From assembly GCA_030063045.1 (NCBI GenBank), contig JAQSEB010000202.1, positions 1 to 64,000 on the forward strand: 64,000 bases of DNA, read 5' to 3'. Position numbers and translations under genes: made by a program. Numbering within the stretch: position 1 is the stretch's first letter; each line of letters opens with the position of its first letter. Below, one piece after another: positions 45,856 through 58,837 of this stretch. This stretch comes from Pratylenchus scribneri. Taxonomy: Eukaryota > Nematoda > Chromadorea > Rhabditida > Pratylenchidae. The notes beneath the pieces are model-generated. The model was given only the letters and a program-made list of their open reading frames with translations, was not told where the DNA came from and did not search any database.

Positions 45856-47360
45856 ATGAATGCCAAGACCTTGTCATCGGTTCAAAGAATGGTAATTCTT
45901 CAACAAAATATTTCTTTTAAATACTAAAAATTATAGATTCAGTTTGTGCCAGTCCATCAAAAAAAGGAAGAGGATAAGCATCCGGCAATCATCTCGCCTT
46001 CCCTGGCTGATTTGGATGATTTCAGCGCTTTCGTCAACTCAAAACGACATGTTGGTGAATCTTTTGGATTCCTCAAACTCATCATGCCAACGGGCTGGCA
46101 GTCATGTACTGGACTGCCAAATTTCAAAATCGATGGAATCAGGTTATTAAATTTGAATCAATTAATTTATAAGTGAAAAATAATTATCCAAAAAAATGCT
46201 TATTTAAAATATAATTTTTTAGCCAAATTCAATATGCCATGGCGAAAGATGGAGGCATTGAAAAAGAAGGAGTCTTTCAACGAACGCTGAAGAACTTGCC
46301 ATCAATGACAATTGCTGATTTCCAAAGCCGATTTGAAAATACAACACCCAAAAATGTGACATTGCGCGAATTGGCAAATTTGAGTTTGAAGGAAATCAGC
46401 ACGAAAGCAATGGAAAAAAGGGAGAGATCGAAAATTGTTTGGCCGGCATATGCCTTCGATGTCGATGCACCGGAATGCGTGCAATTCAGCAAGCCCTTGG
46501 ATTTGCGCAATTTGGGGACCATTTTGGATCGTCATAAGGTAAGAATATTTTTTACTTTCTAATTTTATAACACAATTTTTTAAGGAAAAATACAGCGGAG
46601 TTGTTACTCCAATGCTGTATTTTGGGACGTTTGGCAGTACTTTCACTTGGCACCAAGAAGACGGAAATTTGTACAGCATTTCAGTTTCTCTGGGCGGTGA
46701 TGCAAAAATGTGGATCGTCAGTCCAAACACAGAAAGTGCCAAAATCAAATCAGCCATGGAAGCACTTTTGCCCAAGTCCTTTGAAGATTGCCGAGAAGTC
46801 ATGCGCCACAAAAGGCACTTCCCAACTTTGCAATTTTTGGAACAACATGGCATTAAATACCAAATGGTCTTTCAACATGCAGGGGAAATCATGATCAGTA
46901 AGATTCTTCAATAATTTTTATCCATAAATATTCAATCTAATTTAGCATTTCCTGGTGCATTCCATTTCGGCACTAATTTGGGGTTAAATCTAGCGGCCGC
47001 TGTCAACTTCGCCACCAAGAACTGGCTGATGCATGGTATGAATTTGTGTTTTCTTTAAAACATATATTATTTTTTCAGGAATTTTTGCCAAATATTGCGA
47101 CTGCTCCAAAAAGTCTCATCTGATGATTCATTGGGAGGACTTGGCAACTGAAGAACAACGAAATGCGGTGAATGAAGTACTGAACGGAAGGAAACCTCTT
47201 TCAGAACTTGAGGTAATTTTTGGAATGAAATATCATCTAATTAATTTGAATTTTTTAGGACTTGTTATTCCCGAAACCTGGAGAAAAAAAGGAATTCAAT
47301 GCGCGTCAACGTGCTCGTGCTCTTCGAATGACAAAATTTTTGGAAAAGAAAAAAGAATAA
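45856..47360 (+). CDS. KDM4-like JmjN/JmjC histone lysine demethylase, copy B
   Basis: Seven exons: 45856-45891, 45937-46142, 46223-46538, 46585-46897, 46946-47035, 47079-47212 and 47259-47360. Phases agree; 398 residues. JmjN-like segment at about 30-85 (LADLDDFSAFVN, KLIMPTGW). In the JmjC domain the Fe(II) ligands are His209 and Glu211 (WHQED) and His297 (AFHFGTNLGLN); Lys227 (AKMW) is placed to bind 2-oxoglutarate. The KDM4 zinc site is also conserved: Cys255 and His261 with the usual spacing, plus Cys327-x-Cys329. The expected reaction is Fe(II)/2-oxoglutarate-dependent demethylation of methyl-lysine, as for H3K9/K36 in KDM4 enzymes. It lacks PHD and Tudor domains and ends in a basic tail. 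Upstream acceptor at 45795-45796. Confidence 0.88.
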
Positions 47361-47494
47361 GTGCTTTGATTTTTTGTTGATTTTAAATTTTTTTATGAAT
47401 AAAAATATTTTTGATTTTTTTCCATATGTAAATTTCAAAATCAAATGATATTTTTATTATCATTTATAATATCTTTTATATTTAATAATTTTTT

Positions 47495-47775
47495 GTTCGG
47501 TGCAAAAATTCATTCCAATCAAAAAAATTATCTATCCGAATTCGGGAGATAATATATAAACAACTCCCGAATTCGGGAGTTGTTTATACACATGTTTTAA
47601 TCCAAAATTTTGCACCGAGCAAAAATAAATAATTTTAATTTTTTTTATCAAGTGCAAAAATTCATTCCAATCAAAAAATTATCTATCCGAATTCGGGAGA
47701 TAATATATAAACAACTCCCGAATTCGGGAGTTGTTTATACGCATGTTTTAATCCAAACTTTTGCACTAGATAAAA
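47495..47775. repeat. tandem pair of about 130-bp palindromic elements (copy B)
   Basis: Same pair as 26899-27182, with inner palindrome ACTCCCGAATTCGGGAGT and arms GTTCGGTGCAAAAATTC / TTTGCACCGAGC. Confidence 0.75.
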
Positions 47776-48223
47776 TAAATTGATATTTTATAATTTTCTT
47801 CACCAACTTTTTCTAATAATTTCAGCAGCAGTTCTATTGCAAATACAAAAAATTTGCTGTCTTGTACACCGTTATCAAAGCAATAGGTTTCTATTTTATT
47901 ATAAAAGCAAATATCAAATTATAAAGCCCTAAATCATATATAAAAATTAGAGAGCGGATTTATATGCAGGAAAAAAAATATGAAAATTTTTAAAAAATTT
48001 CTTAAAATTTGTAATGTTAGTAAAATAATTTTCCTAAAAATATGCAATTTTTCGTTTTTTATTGCATTTTTGAGGGACAATTTTTGCCAAAAAAGTGCCA
48101 AAAATGTGCATGTGCATCTAATTTTTATGCAATTTCATAAAAATCCGCTCTCAAATAAAATTGATTTAAAAATAAATTTTATTTTCTAATTTTATTTTAA
48201 AATTATTTTATTTTGGGTCAAAT

Positions 48224-50265
48224 ATGGAAGAAGACAAGGAAAATAATCCAAACTATGTCGAAAAAGTGAAGGAAGAAGAGGTTGAACAAAAAGGAATAAA
48301 GATGAAGGATGAAGGAGAAGATGAGAAGAAAAGAAAGAAGAAAGAAATGGATGATGAGCCGAAAGAAACAAATAAGGAAGAAGAAGAGGACGAGCCGAAA
48401 GCAAAGAAGATGAAGAAGGAAAATCCAATAAACGAGAAGGAAGATGAGAAAGAACTGTATCTTTGCCATGGGAACTTCGATGTGGCGGTGGCACGAATTA
48501 AGCGTGATATGACCGGTCATGAAATTGATTGCGTTTGCCGAGAATGCGATGTAGTTGAGGCACGAATCAGAACAAAGAGCGTGAAAATCATTGCGCAATT
48601 TGAACTGGTTGATTGAATTTTGCTTAAATTAAATTTTAATTTAATAATTTAGTCCAATGTTGAGCACTTGGGAATGGGAAACGACCAAATTGAATGGACC
48701 AACTTTCTCCGTCTCATCATCAAGAACTCCGTTGAAAAGCTGCGCGGAAATCGACATGAGACAGGTTTTTACTTATAAAAATAATTTAAATTTAATAGAA
48801 TATATTTTCTAGTCCATGTTCGATTCAATTCAAAGAACTGCAAATATGCCCTTTTCACGGACACGGCCATTTTCAACGCTGTCATCGCTGCTGTTCCCTG
48901 GAAATTCAAAGTTGTCTGGAATGCCGAAACAACGGAGAGCAGCAACACCGGAAGTAAATTCTTTTTTCAATTAGTTAAAATTTTAGCCTTTTGAATTTAT
49001 TAGATCTAGATGGAATAATTTAGGGAAAAATGCCTAATTTTTATTTAGTAATTTTTTATTGGTAAATTTAATTCTAATCTTATACCAAAAAATTTAAAAT
49101 ATTCACATCTATATTTAATCTCTGTAAGCAGCCGAAATTTTAATTCAAGATTGCGGTTCTCCGTCCAGCAAATCTTCGTCATCATCTTCATCCAAAAAGT
49201 CCTCTTCATCCAATGGAACTGATGAAATTGTGAAGGGAATTTCCAAAATTGGCAAAAAGGATATCAAAGAAGAAGAAGAAGAAGAAGATGAAAGTGGCTC
49301 AGAAGAAGATGAAGAAGAAAGCGGAAGTGAATTTGAGGAGGATGAAGAAAGCGATGATACAATTGATTGTGACGATGAAGAATCAAATGAAGAAGATGGT
49401 CTCAAAATCAATGAAGAAGAACTCGGGGAGGAAGGGCTTATGGATGAAGGGAATAATTCGGAAGATGGTCATCAAGAAGAGAAAGAACTTAAAACTGAGC
49501 AAATGGAAGAAGACGCAAATAAAGAAGAAGGTCTTAAAATTAATGAAGAAGGAATCATTGATGAGCAAATGAAAGAAGAAAAGGTTGAAGAAATCGATGA
49601 GGAGGAGGAATATGTCGATGCAAGTTTAATAATGCTTCATGATCTTCTTGATACTTTCGAGGTTAAATAAAAATATATTTATTATTCAAATTTATTTAAA
49701 TTAAAGGATGTGTTGGGCGAGGACCAAGATGACGAACATGGAAAAAAACTGAAGGAAGAGGTTGATGATGATGATGATGGAAAAAATTTGAATGTGAAGG
49801 AAGAAAGGGATGAAGAGCTTGGTGATGGCCGCCGTAATGATGAAGAAGAAATGGGGAAAGAACTGAAGGAAGAAAGGGATGAAGAGCTTGGTGATGGCCG
49901 TAATGATGAAGAAGAAATGGGGAAAGAACTGAAGGAAGAAGTTGATGGAGATCGGAAGGCTGATGAAGAGAAAGGAAAAGAAGTGAAGGAAAAGGTTAAT
50001 GAAAATGGAAAGGAAGATGAAGAAGAGGTTAAATAATATTCTATTTTTAAAAAATTTTATAAAATTACAGATCCAATTCATCAAAAAAGTGGAAAAGGTT
50101 GCCGACGCTGGTCGAAAGGTTGATGAAGAAGAGGTTAAAAAATATTCTACTAATAAAATAAATTAAAAATTTCAGATCCAAGTCATCAAAGAGGAAAAGG
50201 TTGTCAAAGAAGAGAAGAAGAAAATTGAAGAAATCGTCCTGGACTCGTCGGATGAAGATGTTTAA
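48224..50265 (+). CDS. acidic-tail nuclear-type protein, copy B
   Basis: Seven exons: 48224-48607, 48653-48764, 48813-48953, 49150-49661, 49707-50027, 50071-50133 and 50176-50265. Phases agree; 540 residues. Residues 1-75 are Lys/Glu-rich with a basic cluster (KKRKKKE); about 76-212 form a compact region with Cys-rich CVCREC and hydrophobic stretches (WTNFLRLIIKN, IFNAVIAAVPWKFKVVW); a Ser-rich linker follows; from about 240 on it is strongly Glu/Asp-rich with a 23-residue repeat (EERDEELGDGR), ending LDSSDEDV. The charge pattern suggests a nuclear, chromatin- or histone-associated protein, which is inference; I recognise no family. It follows the demethylase by 860 bp on the same strand and shares a leader-like element with it. 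Confidence 0.65.
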
Positions 50266-51082
50266 ATGGTTGATGGAGGCTCAAAATCAGAATGAAATTC
50301 TCTTTCAAATTTTCGAACAAAAATAAAACATCAACAACAAACAAACCAATCTTTTTGATACTTTCATCTAAATAAAGAAACAACAAAATAATCTTTTTTG
50401 ATAAATTTATTTACATTTTAATTCCATTTTAAAAAATATATAATTTGTTTTAAATACCTATATTTTATTAATAATTATTTTTTTCTTAATTTCAGCACAT
50501 TTGTAGAAGGACTAAGACAAAAAACAAAGAAGGTTAGCAATTTTAATTTAAATTAACAAATAATTAAAAAATAAATCTTTAAATTTTACGGAAAATAAAT
50601 TAGTATAAAAATCCTGTTAAATTTTTTCCTATATATTTCCATTTTAAATCTAAAATATTCCATTTATATTGATATTCAAATTTCCACTCAATTCCCTAGG
50701 CATTCTTTAATAAATCCGTCATATTTTTGACTGCATTCCCAGATTAAATTTAACCTCATCTCCACAAAAATTCAAATAAATGAGTCCATCTCCATAATCA
50801 TTTTTATTCGCGAATAGGCAAAATTTCTTTAAAAATAGGTCATATTTTTTGAATATCATTTTTTATCCTTAATTGGATGAAAGATGAGGGTCCAAATACT
50901 ACGAGCATAAATCGTTCATTAAAAAAACAAAGATGATGAGCTAAAATAGGGCATATTTTCTACTATTTTTCTTAGTTCTGATTATATAAATAAATTAATT
51001 TTTATCAATAAAAATATGAAATAATATTTTTAATTTTTATTATTTTTAGTTCTTCCCAAGCATTAAAGCACTACTCAAAACA

Positions 51083-51613
51083 ATGAACAACAACATCTAC
51101 GATCTCATGGATTTCAACCCAACAACGGAATACACAATTTCTGTCAAAATTGGAATTCCATCGGAACAATTTCCAAATGTAAGAATAAAATTTATAAAAA
51201 TTTATAAAAAATTTATTTGTAAAGCTGAATTTCATTGGAGATCTGATTGGGGAACAAGGCTGCCACATACAAGAACTCTGCAACCTTTACAATTGCACCA
51301 TACAAGTTCTCGGACAAGGCAGTAGCCGTCACGGGGACCGCCTTCGAGAATCGGTATTATTAATATTAAAAATTTATTTAAACTAATATTTTTAGTGGCT
51401 TTGGCGCACACAACTTCCTCAATACGCCCATTACTCGGAACCACTTCACGTGAAAATAACTGTGACTGTCAGTTTGGGAACAGCATATTTGCGAATGGGC
51501 TATGTTTGCGAGTACATCGTGAACCGATTTACTTCGCTCGTTAGTTTTATTTTTAAATTTTAAATTAAATTTTTTAATTATAGATTCAATTTGCTGGCTA
51601 TCAGTGGCCATGA
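51083..51613 (+). CDS. minimal STAR-type KH RNA-binding protein, copy B
   Basis: Same four phase-0 exons as copy A, shifted by 603 bp relative to the copy offset. 132 residues with KH loop GEQG and the EPLHVKITV strand. Differences from copy A are few (for example HGDRL for HGERL, ITVTV for ITVTA, QLHHTS-type silent or conservative changes), none truncating. It probably binds single-stranded RNA; no dimerisation region is seen. Confidence 0.8.
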
Positions 51614-51874
51614 GTGATTTGGGAAAAAGGAAATGCAATGAATTTTTTGGAAGAAAAAATGGAGAAAGTACTTTTTAATATGTTGGCTGGGATGAAGAGA
51701 TACCCATTCATCACTTAAAATTTTTGTTAAATGATAAAAATTGAATTGTTGTTAGTTCTTTCTTAAAAAATGTTTTATATGCATAATATAATATCTGACT
51801 GATTTTTTAACCATTATTTTTAAATCTAGTTTTATAGTGCAAGTTTGTGCATCGATTACTGGTTCTGGCAAAAT

Positions 51875-52465
51875 ATGGAAAAACGGATGGAGAAATCAAC
51901 AATAATATTTCAGGTTTTTTTATTTACAAAAATTAAAATTCTAACAAATAAAAATTAAAAATCAGCTGAAAATAAAACATTCAAAAATATTCATCGGTTC
52001 AATTTAGGACTTGTTGATGATCGCATCCATCAGTGTTGGTCGGATTAGGCAAAAAATTCAACAGAACTTCAGGTTTTTATTTTCTAAAAAAATAAATTCC
52101 AATTTAATTAAATATTCATTTATAAAATATTCAGTTATATATCGATTAAATTTAGGACTCATTGATGATCGCATCTATCAGTGTCGGTCGGATTGGTCAA
52201 AAAACTCAACAGAACTTCAGGTTTTTATTTTATAAAATAAAATAAATTCCAATTTAATTATTTAAAATTATATCTTTCATGAAAAATAAATACAATATAA
52301 TGTAAAAATCAAATTTTATTTTAATATATAAATAAATAAATTTTCAGGCATTATTTTCGTTTTGGACCGGAGAGAACATTTGAAATCAACAAAAGGCTCA
52401 TATGGCAATTTCGATCAGCCTGGACAAAAATCAGCTTTGCAAAAAAGGGTGGCCATTGTCATTAG
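51875..52465 (+). CDS. small unknown gene with duplicated exon, copy B
   Basis: Counterpart of 31272-31862 at an offset of 603 bp within the block. Both 65-nt alternative exons are kept, and one substitution (CATCCATCAG to CATCTATCAG in exon 2b) is silent in the coding frame. Preservation of both exons in both copies is mild support for function. Confidence 0.4.
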
Positions 52466-52849
52466 AAGATGATTTGCAAATGACGAAGAAAACTAAAAGC
52501 AAAATATTTACGTATATTTTTGTAAATTTATTAAATTTAATTTTTTTAAAAAAGATAAATATTTCTGAAATATCTACTGAAAAATAAAGGATTTTCAGTG
52601 GGATTTCAGACTATTTACAAACAAAAATTCTTTCCAAAATTTTCTAAACAAAATCCTTAAAATCCTTAAAAATATATTTTCTAATGAAAATTACTACAAA
52701 AAAATGTTTCCAATAGTTTTCAGTAAAAATGAAATTTTTAATAAATTTATACTTAAAAAATTATTTTCTTCTATCTTATTTAAGACTAAATTTCTCGATA
52801 AAATTCCATTAAAATATATACAAAAGTTCTTTAGAAAAATAATATTTCC

Positions 52850-53470
52850 AAAAAATTTCATTGAAATAATAAATTTCTGAAGGACTTCTTCGAGACATTT
52901 TTTAAAAGAAATTCCATTAAAATTTATACAAAATTTCGTTAGAAAAATAATATTTCCAACAAATTTCACTAAAAAAATAAATTCTTAAAGGATTTCATCT
53001 AGTAATTTTTTATAAGAAATTCCAATGAAAAAATGTATGAAATTTGCAAGAAATTTAAAAATTTCCAAAAAATTTCATTGAAATAATAAATTTCTGAAGG
53101 ACTTCTTCGAGACATTTTTTAGAAGAAATTCCCTTAAAATTTATACAAGTTCGTTAGAAAAATAATATTTCCAACAAATTTCACTAAAAAAATAAATTCT
53201 TAAAGGATTTCATCTAGTAATTTTTTATAAGAAATTCCAATGAAAAAATGTATGAAATTTGCAAGAAATTTAAAAATTTCCAAAAAATTTCATTGAAATA
53301 ATAAATTTCTGAAGGACTTCTTCGAGACATTTTTTAGAAGAAATTCCCTTAAAATTTACACAAAAGTTCGTTAGAAAAATAATATTTCCAACAAATTTCA
53401 CTGAAAAAATAAATTTTTAAAGGATTTCATCTAGTAATTTTTTATAAAAAATTCCAATGAAAAATTGTCT
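52850..53470. repeat. about 217-bp tandem repeat, three copies (copy B)
   Basis: Counterpart of 32246-32860, with the same three units and scattered substitutions (for example TTTACACAAAAG for TTTATACAAAAG). Confidence 0.75.
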
Positions 53471-54039
53471 GATATCCCACTGAAAAATGAAATTTCCTTT
53501 GAATTCCCTCGAAAAAAATACATTTCCTCCAAAATACTTATAAAAATATATTCCCTTCTAACATATTTCCACCAAAATTACTTACTAAAATCCCTTAGAA
53601 ATATTCACAGAAATCCCATGGGAATAAATATTTCAATGAAAATTCCATTTCAATAACAATTTCCACGGTAAATCTGAAAGAAAAATACTTTTCAAAGAAA
53701 TTTCTATGAAATATTCAATTTCCCAAGAATTCCCCTAAAATTTCATAGGGATTTCAATTAGTAATTTAGTCGGAAATATATGCGAAGAGAAAATTTTTTT
53801 CATAAGAATTTCATGTGAATAATGTGTTACTGAAAGGATTCCTGCTTATTTTTCCATTTCTGAGGAATTTCAGTCAGTAATGCTGCTTCCGAGGAAATTC
53901 CTACCTAGTCGTTATCTTCCTGTATCTCTGGGTTTATGCTAAATTTTCTATAAAAATGATGAAATAAAAATAAAAATTTCGAAAAATTTTCAAAAATATT
54001 CAAAATTAAGTCATTTTCAATTTTTACATTTAAACGAAG

Positions 54040-54490
54040 CTAGTTCTGTTGGAGCTGGCTCTAACTTTATCAAATCACATTTTGTGTCCATTTGATCAAT
54101 TGATTTATCAATCCCGCTGGGCCAATATCGATGTAAACAATTGGGGCGAGCGCTCGCTGCTCATCTCAAATGGCCAAATCAGATGAGCGAATGATGAATG
54201 AAATTCTCGAATCTCGACTCTGTCTTTATTCAAATTATTATTCTCTGCCCATCATTGAAGGTAACTATCGCGCATGCTCTCCTGCGCAGCGCTATAAGGA
54301 GGGCCAAGAATCGATCCATATCTGGGCCTATTGGAAAGCCAATGGCCCTTCGATTCTCACTCTCCTGCGCGATAGCATCATTATTCCGCAGCAAAAACGG
54401 AATTTCTGCTCCCAATTTCGCTTGAATAACCAGCAAAATATAGAGCTTACTTTACAGTTTAGATGCTTGGATGGTTATTAGGATTTAGGC
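54040..54490 (-). repeat. dispersed repeat R2, reversed copy, plus adjoining unclassified sequence
   Basis: TTTGTGTCCATTTGATCAAT, CGATGTAAACAATTGG, GAGCGCTCGCT and CATCTCAAATGGCC are the reverse complement of R2 blocks. The adjoining 54200-54490 (CGCGCATGCTCTCCTGCGC, CTCCTGCGCGATAGC) is less AT-rich but has no convincing gene. From 54490 to 55240 I see nothing to annotate. Confidence 0.5.
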
Positions 54491-55739
54491 TCGGCTTTAG
54501 ATCTCAAGGGATGGGTTTTGGTCAATTTTTAGGTGCTGGTCAATTTTTAGGTGCGTGACGAGACACAATATTAGCTGACAATATCAACCAAATTTGACAA
54601 ATGGTTACCAGAAATTTGCGCCCAGAACTTTTCGCCCTCAAAATATATGCCAATTTTTAATCAATTTACATCACTAGATTTCGTTTTCTGCTATCTTCAT
54701 TCTTTTAACGGTGTTAAAATTCCGGAGATTTCCTTTTGCTCTGAATGATGGGAATTATAAGCCTCATTATATCTTCTTCATGCCCATCCTCTGAGCCTTA
54801 TATACTATTCTATTCTATGCACACCGGTTCAAAAATGGCCAAAAAAAAGAAATTTTTCAGATTCAGGAGAAATTAGTTTTAGGGGCTTTTCGACCATTGG
54901 GAATTCAAAATATTAACAGTTTATTGAACCACGTAAGGGGTGGTTTGTAAACCGGTTTAAAAATTATAATCCCCGGCCTTAGGCCGTTCGAAACGAGATC
55001 TGCTCACGACTATTTAATAATTTCAAAATTCGAATCCTAGAGCAGATTAATTGGGTCTCGGTGCTTTTACAAATAACCTCAAATCAATAACCTCTCCGAT
55101 ATATTTTTTAAGTCCACACTCCACATTCACATACCCTTCCACTCAAACTGTTTAAAAGTATCTGCGAAGCGGGCTAGTTATATATAATCATAGTAAAAAG
55201 AAAGTCTATATCTATCTTTGATCGATCTTTTTTAATAAATGTTTACAAAAATTCAGATATTTTTTAAAAAAATATGAAAAAATTGAACTTTTTCCCTTCT
55301 TCAAATCCCATAAAATGCATCATTTTTTTCCTCACAATTTTAATGAAATTTTCAACATTGTCATTCGAAAAAGCCGATAAAATTTTTCCTGTAGTAAAAA
55401 ATTTAAAAACAATTAAAAATAGTCCGAAATATTGTTCCTGTCATAAACATGAAGATTTGTCCAAAATGGTGGCCGTGAAATTTATTAGTGGCAATAAATA
55501 TTTAATTTCCCCTCAACAAATGGGCGAAGGTGCGACCGCAATGGTAAATAAAAAATAAATCATATAATAAAATTTAAATTATTTTTTAAAATAATATTAA
55601 TATCTACTAAAATAGCGGATCTCTATTTAATAAAATTTTTAAAAATTATTAATTAATTTCTTTTCACCAATTAGGTATAAATAAATAGTGCATGCATTAC
55701 AATTAGTCCCTATCAATGCTGTCTGTGTCTTTTGGATTT

Positions 55740-55950
55740 TATAGCTCCGGCTCCAACTCCGGGCTCCGACCACCAAAATCTTTTGTTCCAACTCCGGCTC
55801 CTAACTCTAACTCTAACCCTAATTTTTTTTCTCCAGCTCCGGATTTTTACCCCGAAATTTTTTGCTTCAGCTCCTGCTTCCAAGTTCCAACTTCAACCAT
55901 TCAAATCCTTTGCTCCAGGGCACCAGTAGCTGGAGCCGGAGCAAAGCACT
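55740..55950. repeat. CTCCGGCTCC-type imperfect microsatellite in a K3 intron
   Basis: AGCTCCGGCTCCAACTCCGG and variants repeat loosely, with CTAACTCTAACCCTAA inside. It lies in the first K3 intron (55544-56063). Open frames over it are due to the repeat. Confidence 0.6.
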
Positions 55951-57067
55951 GCATTGGTCCTTATCAAAACCCTTTTTTTTAATATTTCTGTTTGCTGAGG
56001 GAAAATTATTTTTAAAAATATATTAAAAATCTAACTTTAAAAAAATTATTTAAATAATTGAAGGTTTTTCATGCCATTTACATTGGCGAAAAATGGCAAA
56101 TATCAGCAGATGTGCCGACAAATTGTGTGGCCATAAAAGTAGCCAAATATGTAGATGCCGAAAATAATGAGGAAATTGTAAAAGAATTGACCATTCATAT
56201 TAACATTTTCCAGCCGCAAAAAGAATATTCAATATGGCCACCGCCAAGCCATAATTTGAACTTTATAAGAAAGTAATATTTATAATAAAAATTTTTAATA
56301 TTGATTAATTTACTGGCTAAAATTAATTATAATTTGTTAATTGATTTGATAAGTGTTGATAAAAATTTATATAAAAAAAATTAAGCAATATTTTTTGTAT
56401 TTTTATTTTTAATATAATTTTAATGAGTTTTAATAATTCAAGAAAAAATGTTTAGACATTTAATATGTAATTAATTCTTTTTAATAAAAAAGAAAGAAAA
56501 GTCAATAAAATAATTAATTGAATTAATCAAAATCTATTCTAATCTAATTATTTATTGATTGTAATTTATTTGTTTTTGAAGTTTTGGTCATTCATAAAAA
56601 TATTCTATAACTTCGATAAGTTCAAAAATATTTACTTTAATTCAGAAAATTAATTATGTAAATTTTTATAAATTTTTAGTGAATCATTTATGCACAAAAA
56701 TATCAAAAAATTTGCCATTGTAATGGAACTGGGCGAGCAAAATTTATATGAATATTGGAAAGAGGCAATGCCACAATTTTGCCGGTGCAATAGCTTTTTA
56801 CCCACACGATTTTGCCAAAAATGCACCTATGATACAATTACTGAGACAATGCTCCTTTATATTATGCATGAAATCAGTTTAGGCCTTCATGAATTGCACG
56901 AAAGAAGTTGGTGGTTTGAAATTTAGAATTTTAAAAGTAATTTTAAAATTATTTTAAAATAGTAATTTTTCTTCTGTTTATATTTTTAAAAAATTTATAA
57001 TTATTGACAAGTGAAAATGTTTTATTAAAAGAATTAAAGTTTAAGGATAAAATATTAAAGGATTGTA

Positions 57068-57478
57068 TTTAATTTTGTAGAAAATAACATTGAAAATGTA
57101 GAAAAAGAAAACACTGAAAAAGTCGAAAAGAGTATTGAAAATGCCGAAAAATTTATAACGGTTTTTTTAGTGGTTTGTCCTGGACACCCAAACCTTATAC
57201 CCATTCGGTAGATCTCGTCAAGAAGCGTCGATTGGTATTTATTTTGTCGTGGTTTGATCAAAAATTAAGGGTTTTAAACCATTTAAACCATCAATGGGAT
57301 TTTGGTTCAAAACCAATTAAACCGTGGCAAATTAATACTATTCGATTCGTCTTGACGAGCTCTATCCATTGGTTTATGATTTGTGAATTTTGGACAAACC
57401 ACTAAACTGTTATAAACTTTTTGACATTTTCAATACTCTTTTCTATATTTTCAATGTTTTTTTTTCTACATTTTAAAT
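57068..57478. repeat. long foldback in the K3 third intron
   Basis: Left arm: GTAGAAAATAACATTGAAAA, GACACCCAAACCTTATACCC, TAGATCTCGTCAAGAAGCGT. Right arm: CGTCTTGACGAGCTCTATCC, GGACAAACCACTAAACTG, CTACATTTTAAATATTTCCC. Same family as 18862-19215. Confidence 0.7.
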
Positions 57479-58837
57479 ATTTCCCAAATATTAAATTTGA
57501 CCAATAGCCGTAAAATTATGAGGCTATTCCTTATATTAAACATTAAAATTAATTAAAACAAATTACATTACATATCAATTATTTGGTCTTAATAAATAAA
57601 AACATAATGAAAAAATGTCAATTTCTTATTTCCCAGATTATATATTCATTGATTTGAAACCGCAAAATGTGATGATTATGCCGAATTCGCCGAATCCAAA
57701 GGAATTGAAAGAAAAGAATTGTGGAAAACTCCTAATTAAATTGACGGATTTTGGTGCTGCACATAAATTTGTACCTGATGAAGATGGAAAACGAACATTG
57801 AACGAAAATGAAAAATTGATGTGCACCAAATTTTATCGTGCTCCCGAACTTTATGATCTAACAATTGAGGTTAATTGTTAATTTTTCGACTATACATATT
57901 GATTAAATAATCTTTATCAAAATAGGGAATTTATTGAAATTAAACTGAATAGAAATTATGGAAATTCGTATAAAGTTAAAAAATTTTTTATGCATTAATG
58001 CACTTTAAAAAAAAAAGAAACATAAAAATCTTCATTCAGAATTATATAAATTAATCCAAGATTCAGTTTTAACATTTTTATTTATTTAATTTTTTAACAA
58101 AAAAATCGATTTTTAAAAATCAACAACCTTTGCGGAAATTTAAGATATTTCAAATATTAATTTAAAAAATTTAATAGATTTTTTCATCAATTTTAGATCA
58201 GTCCAAAAACGGACATTTTCTTTGGGTCGAGTTATGCTGATGTTGGCTGTCCAAACACCACAAATAAAAAATTTTTGGAAGAAATTAGATAAAAATTTTG
58301 TAGAAAAACATGAAAATTGGATGGATTTGGTGTCAAATATGCTTATAATCAAAGAAATTCTTCCTGTACCAGCGGATTTGGGCGAAATTTGTGAATATGA
58401 TTCGGATTTGGATTCAGCTGTGGTAAAACAGGATGAAATTGTAGAGCATAAAGTGAGAAAAAAGAATGATATAAAGCATGAAAAGAAGAATGTGGAAAAA
58501 AATAAAAAGAATATAGAGGATAGTGAGATTGAGGAAGTAGAAATTGAAAATGTAAATGAAAATGAAAAATATTTGAAAATGCTCTATGATGAATTGAATA
58601 AAAATTTTGGATTCTTGATGGAAATCATTGAGGTAAATTTATTCTAATTTAAATGCAAACGGCTTCATTCAGATTCATCATATAGTCAGAGTCCATTTTA
58701 ATAATGCCAGCAGCTTTAGTTTAATGAGTAATGACAATCGGTTCTAATTTTTAGACAGTCGATCATCGATCTCCTTTATAATGGCTACAGTTTTCTTATT
58801 AAAAACTAGCTTAATCTTATTGAAAACAAAAAATATT

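Larger units (their letters stand above)
45577..53933 (+). repeat. segmental duplication, copy B
   Basis: About 8.36 kb matching copy A (24993-33331) in direct orientation. All gene frames are open here. The right edge TATCTCTGGGT is followed by unique sequence (TTATGCTAAATTTTC), not by satellite. Confidence 0.95.

Noticed and set aside
45577..53933. The two 8.35-kb blocks as allelic copies misassembled in tandem
   Set aside because: Not excluded, but the 12 kb between them and the unique flanks of copy B argue for a real duplication; listed as a check under the finding.
55010..55060. Possible tRNA T-arm (ATTCGAATCCTAGAGCAG)
   Set aside because: No acceptor stem, D-arm or anticodon arm can be formed around it.
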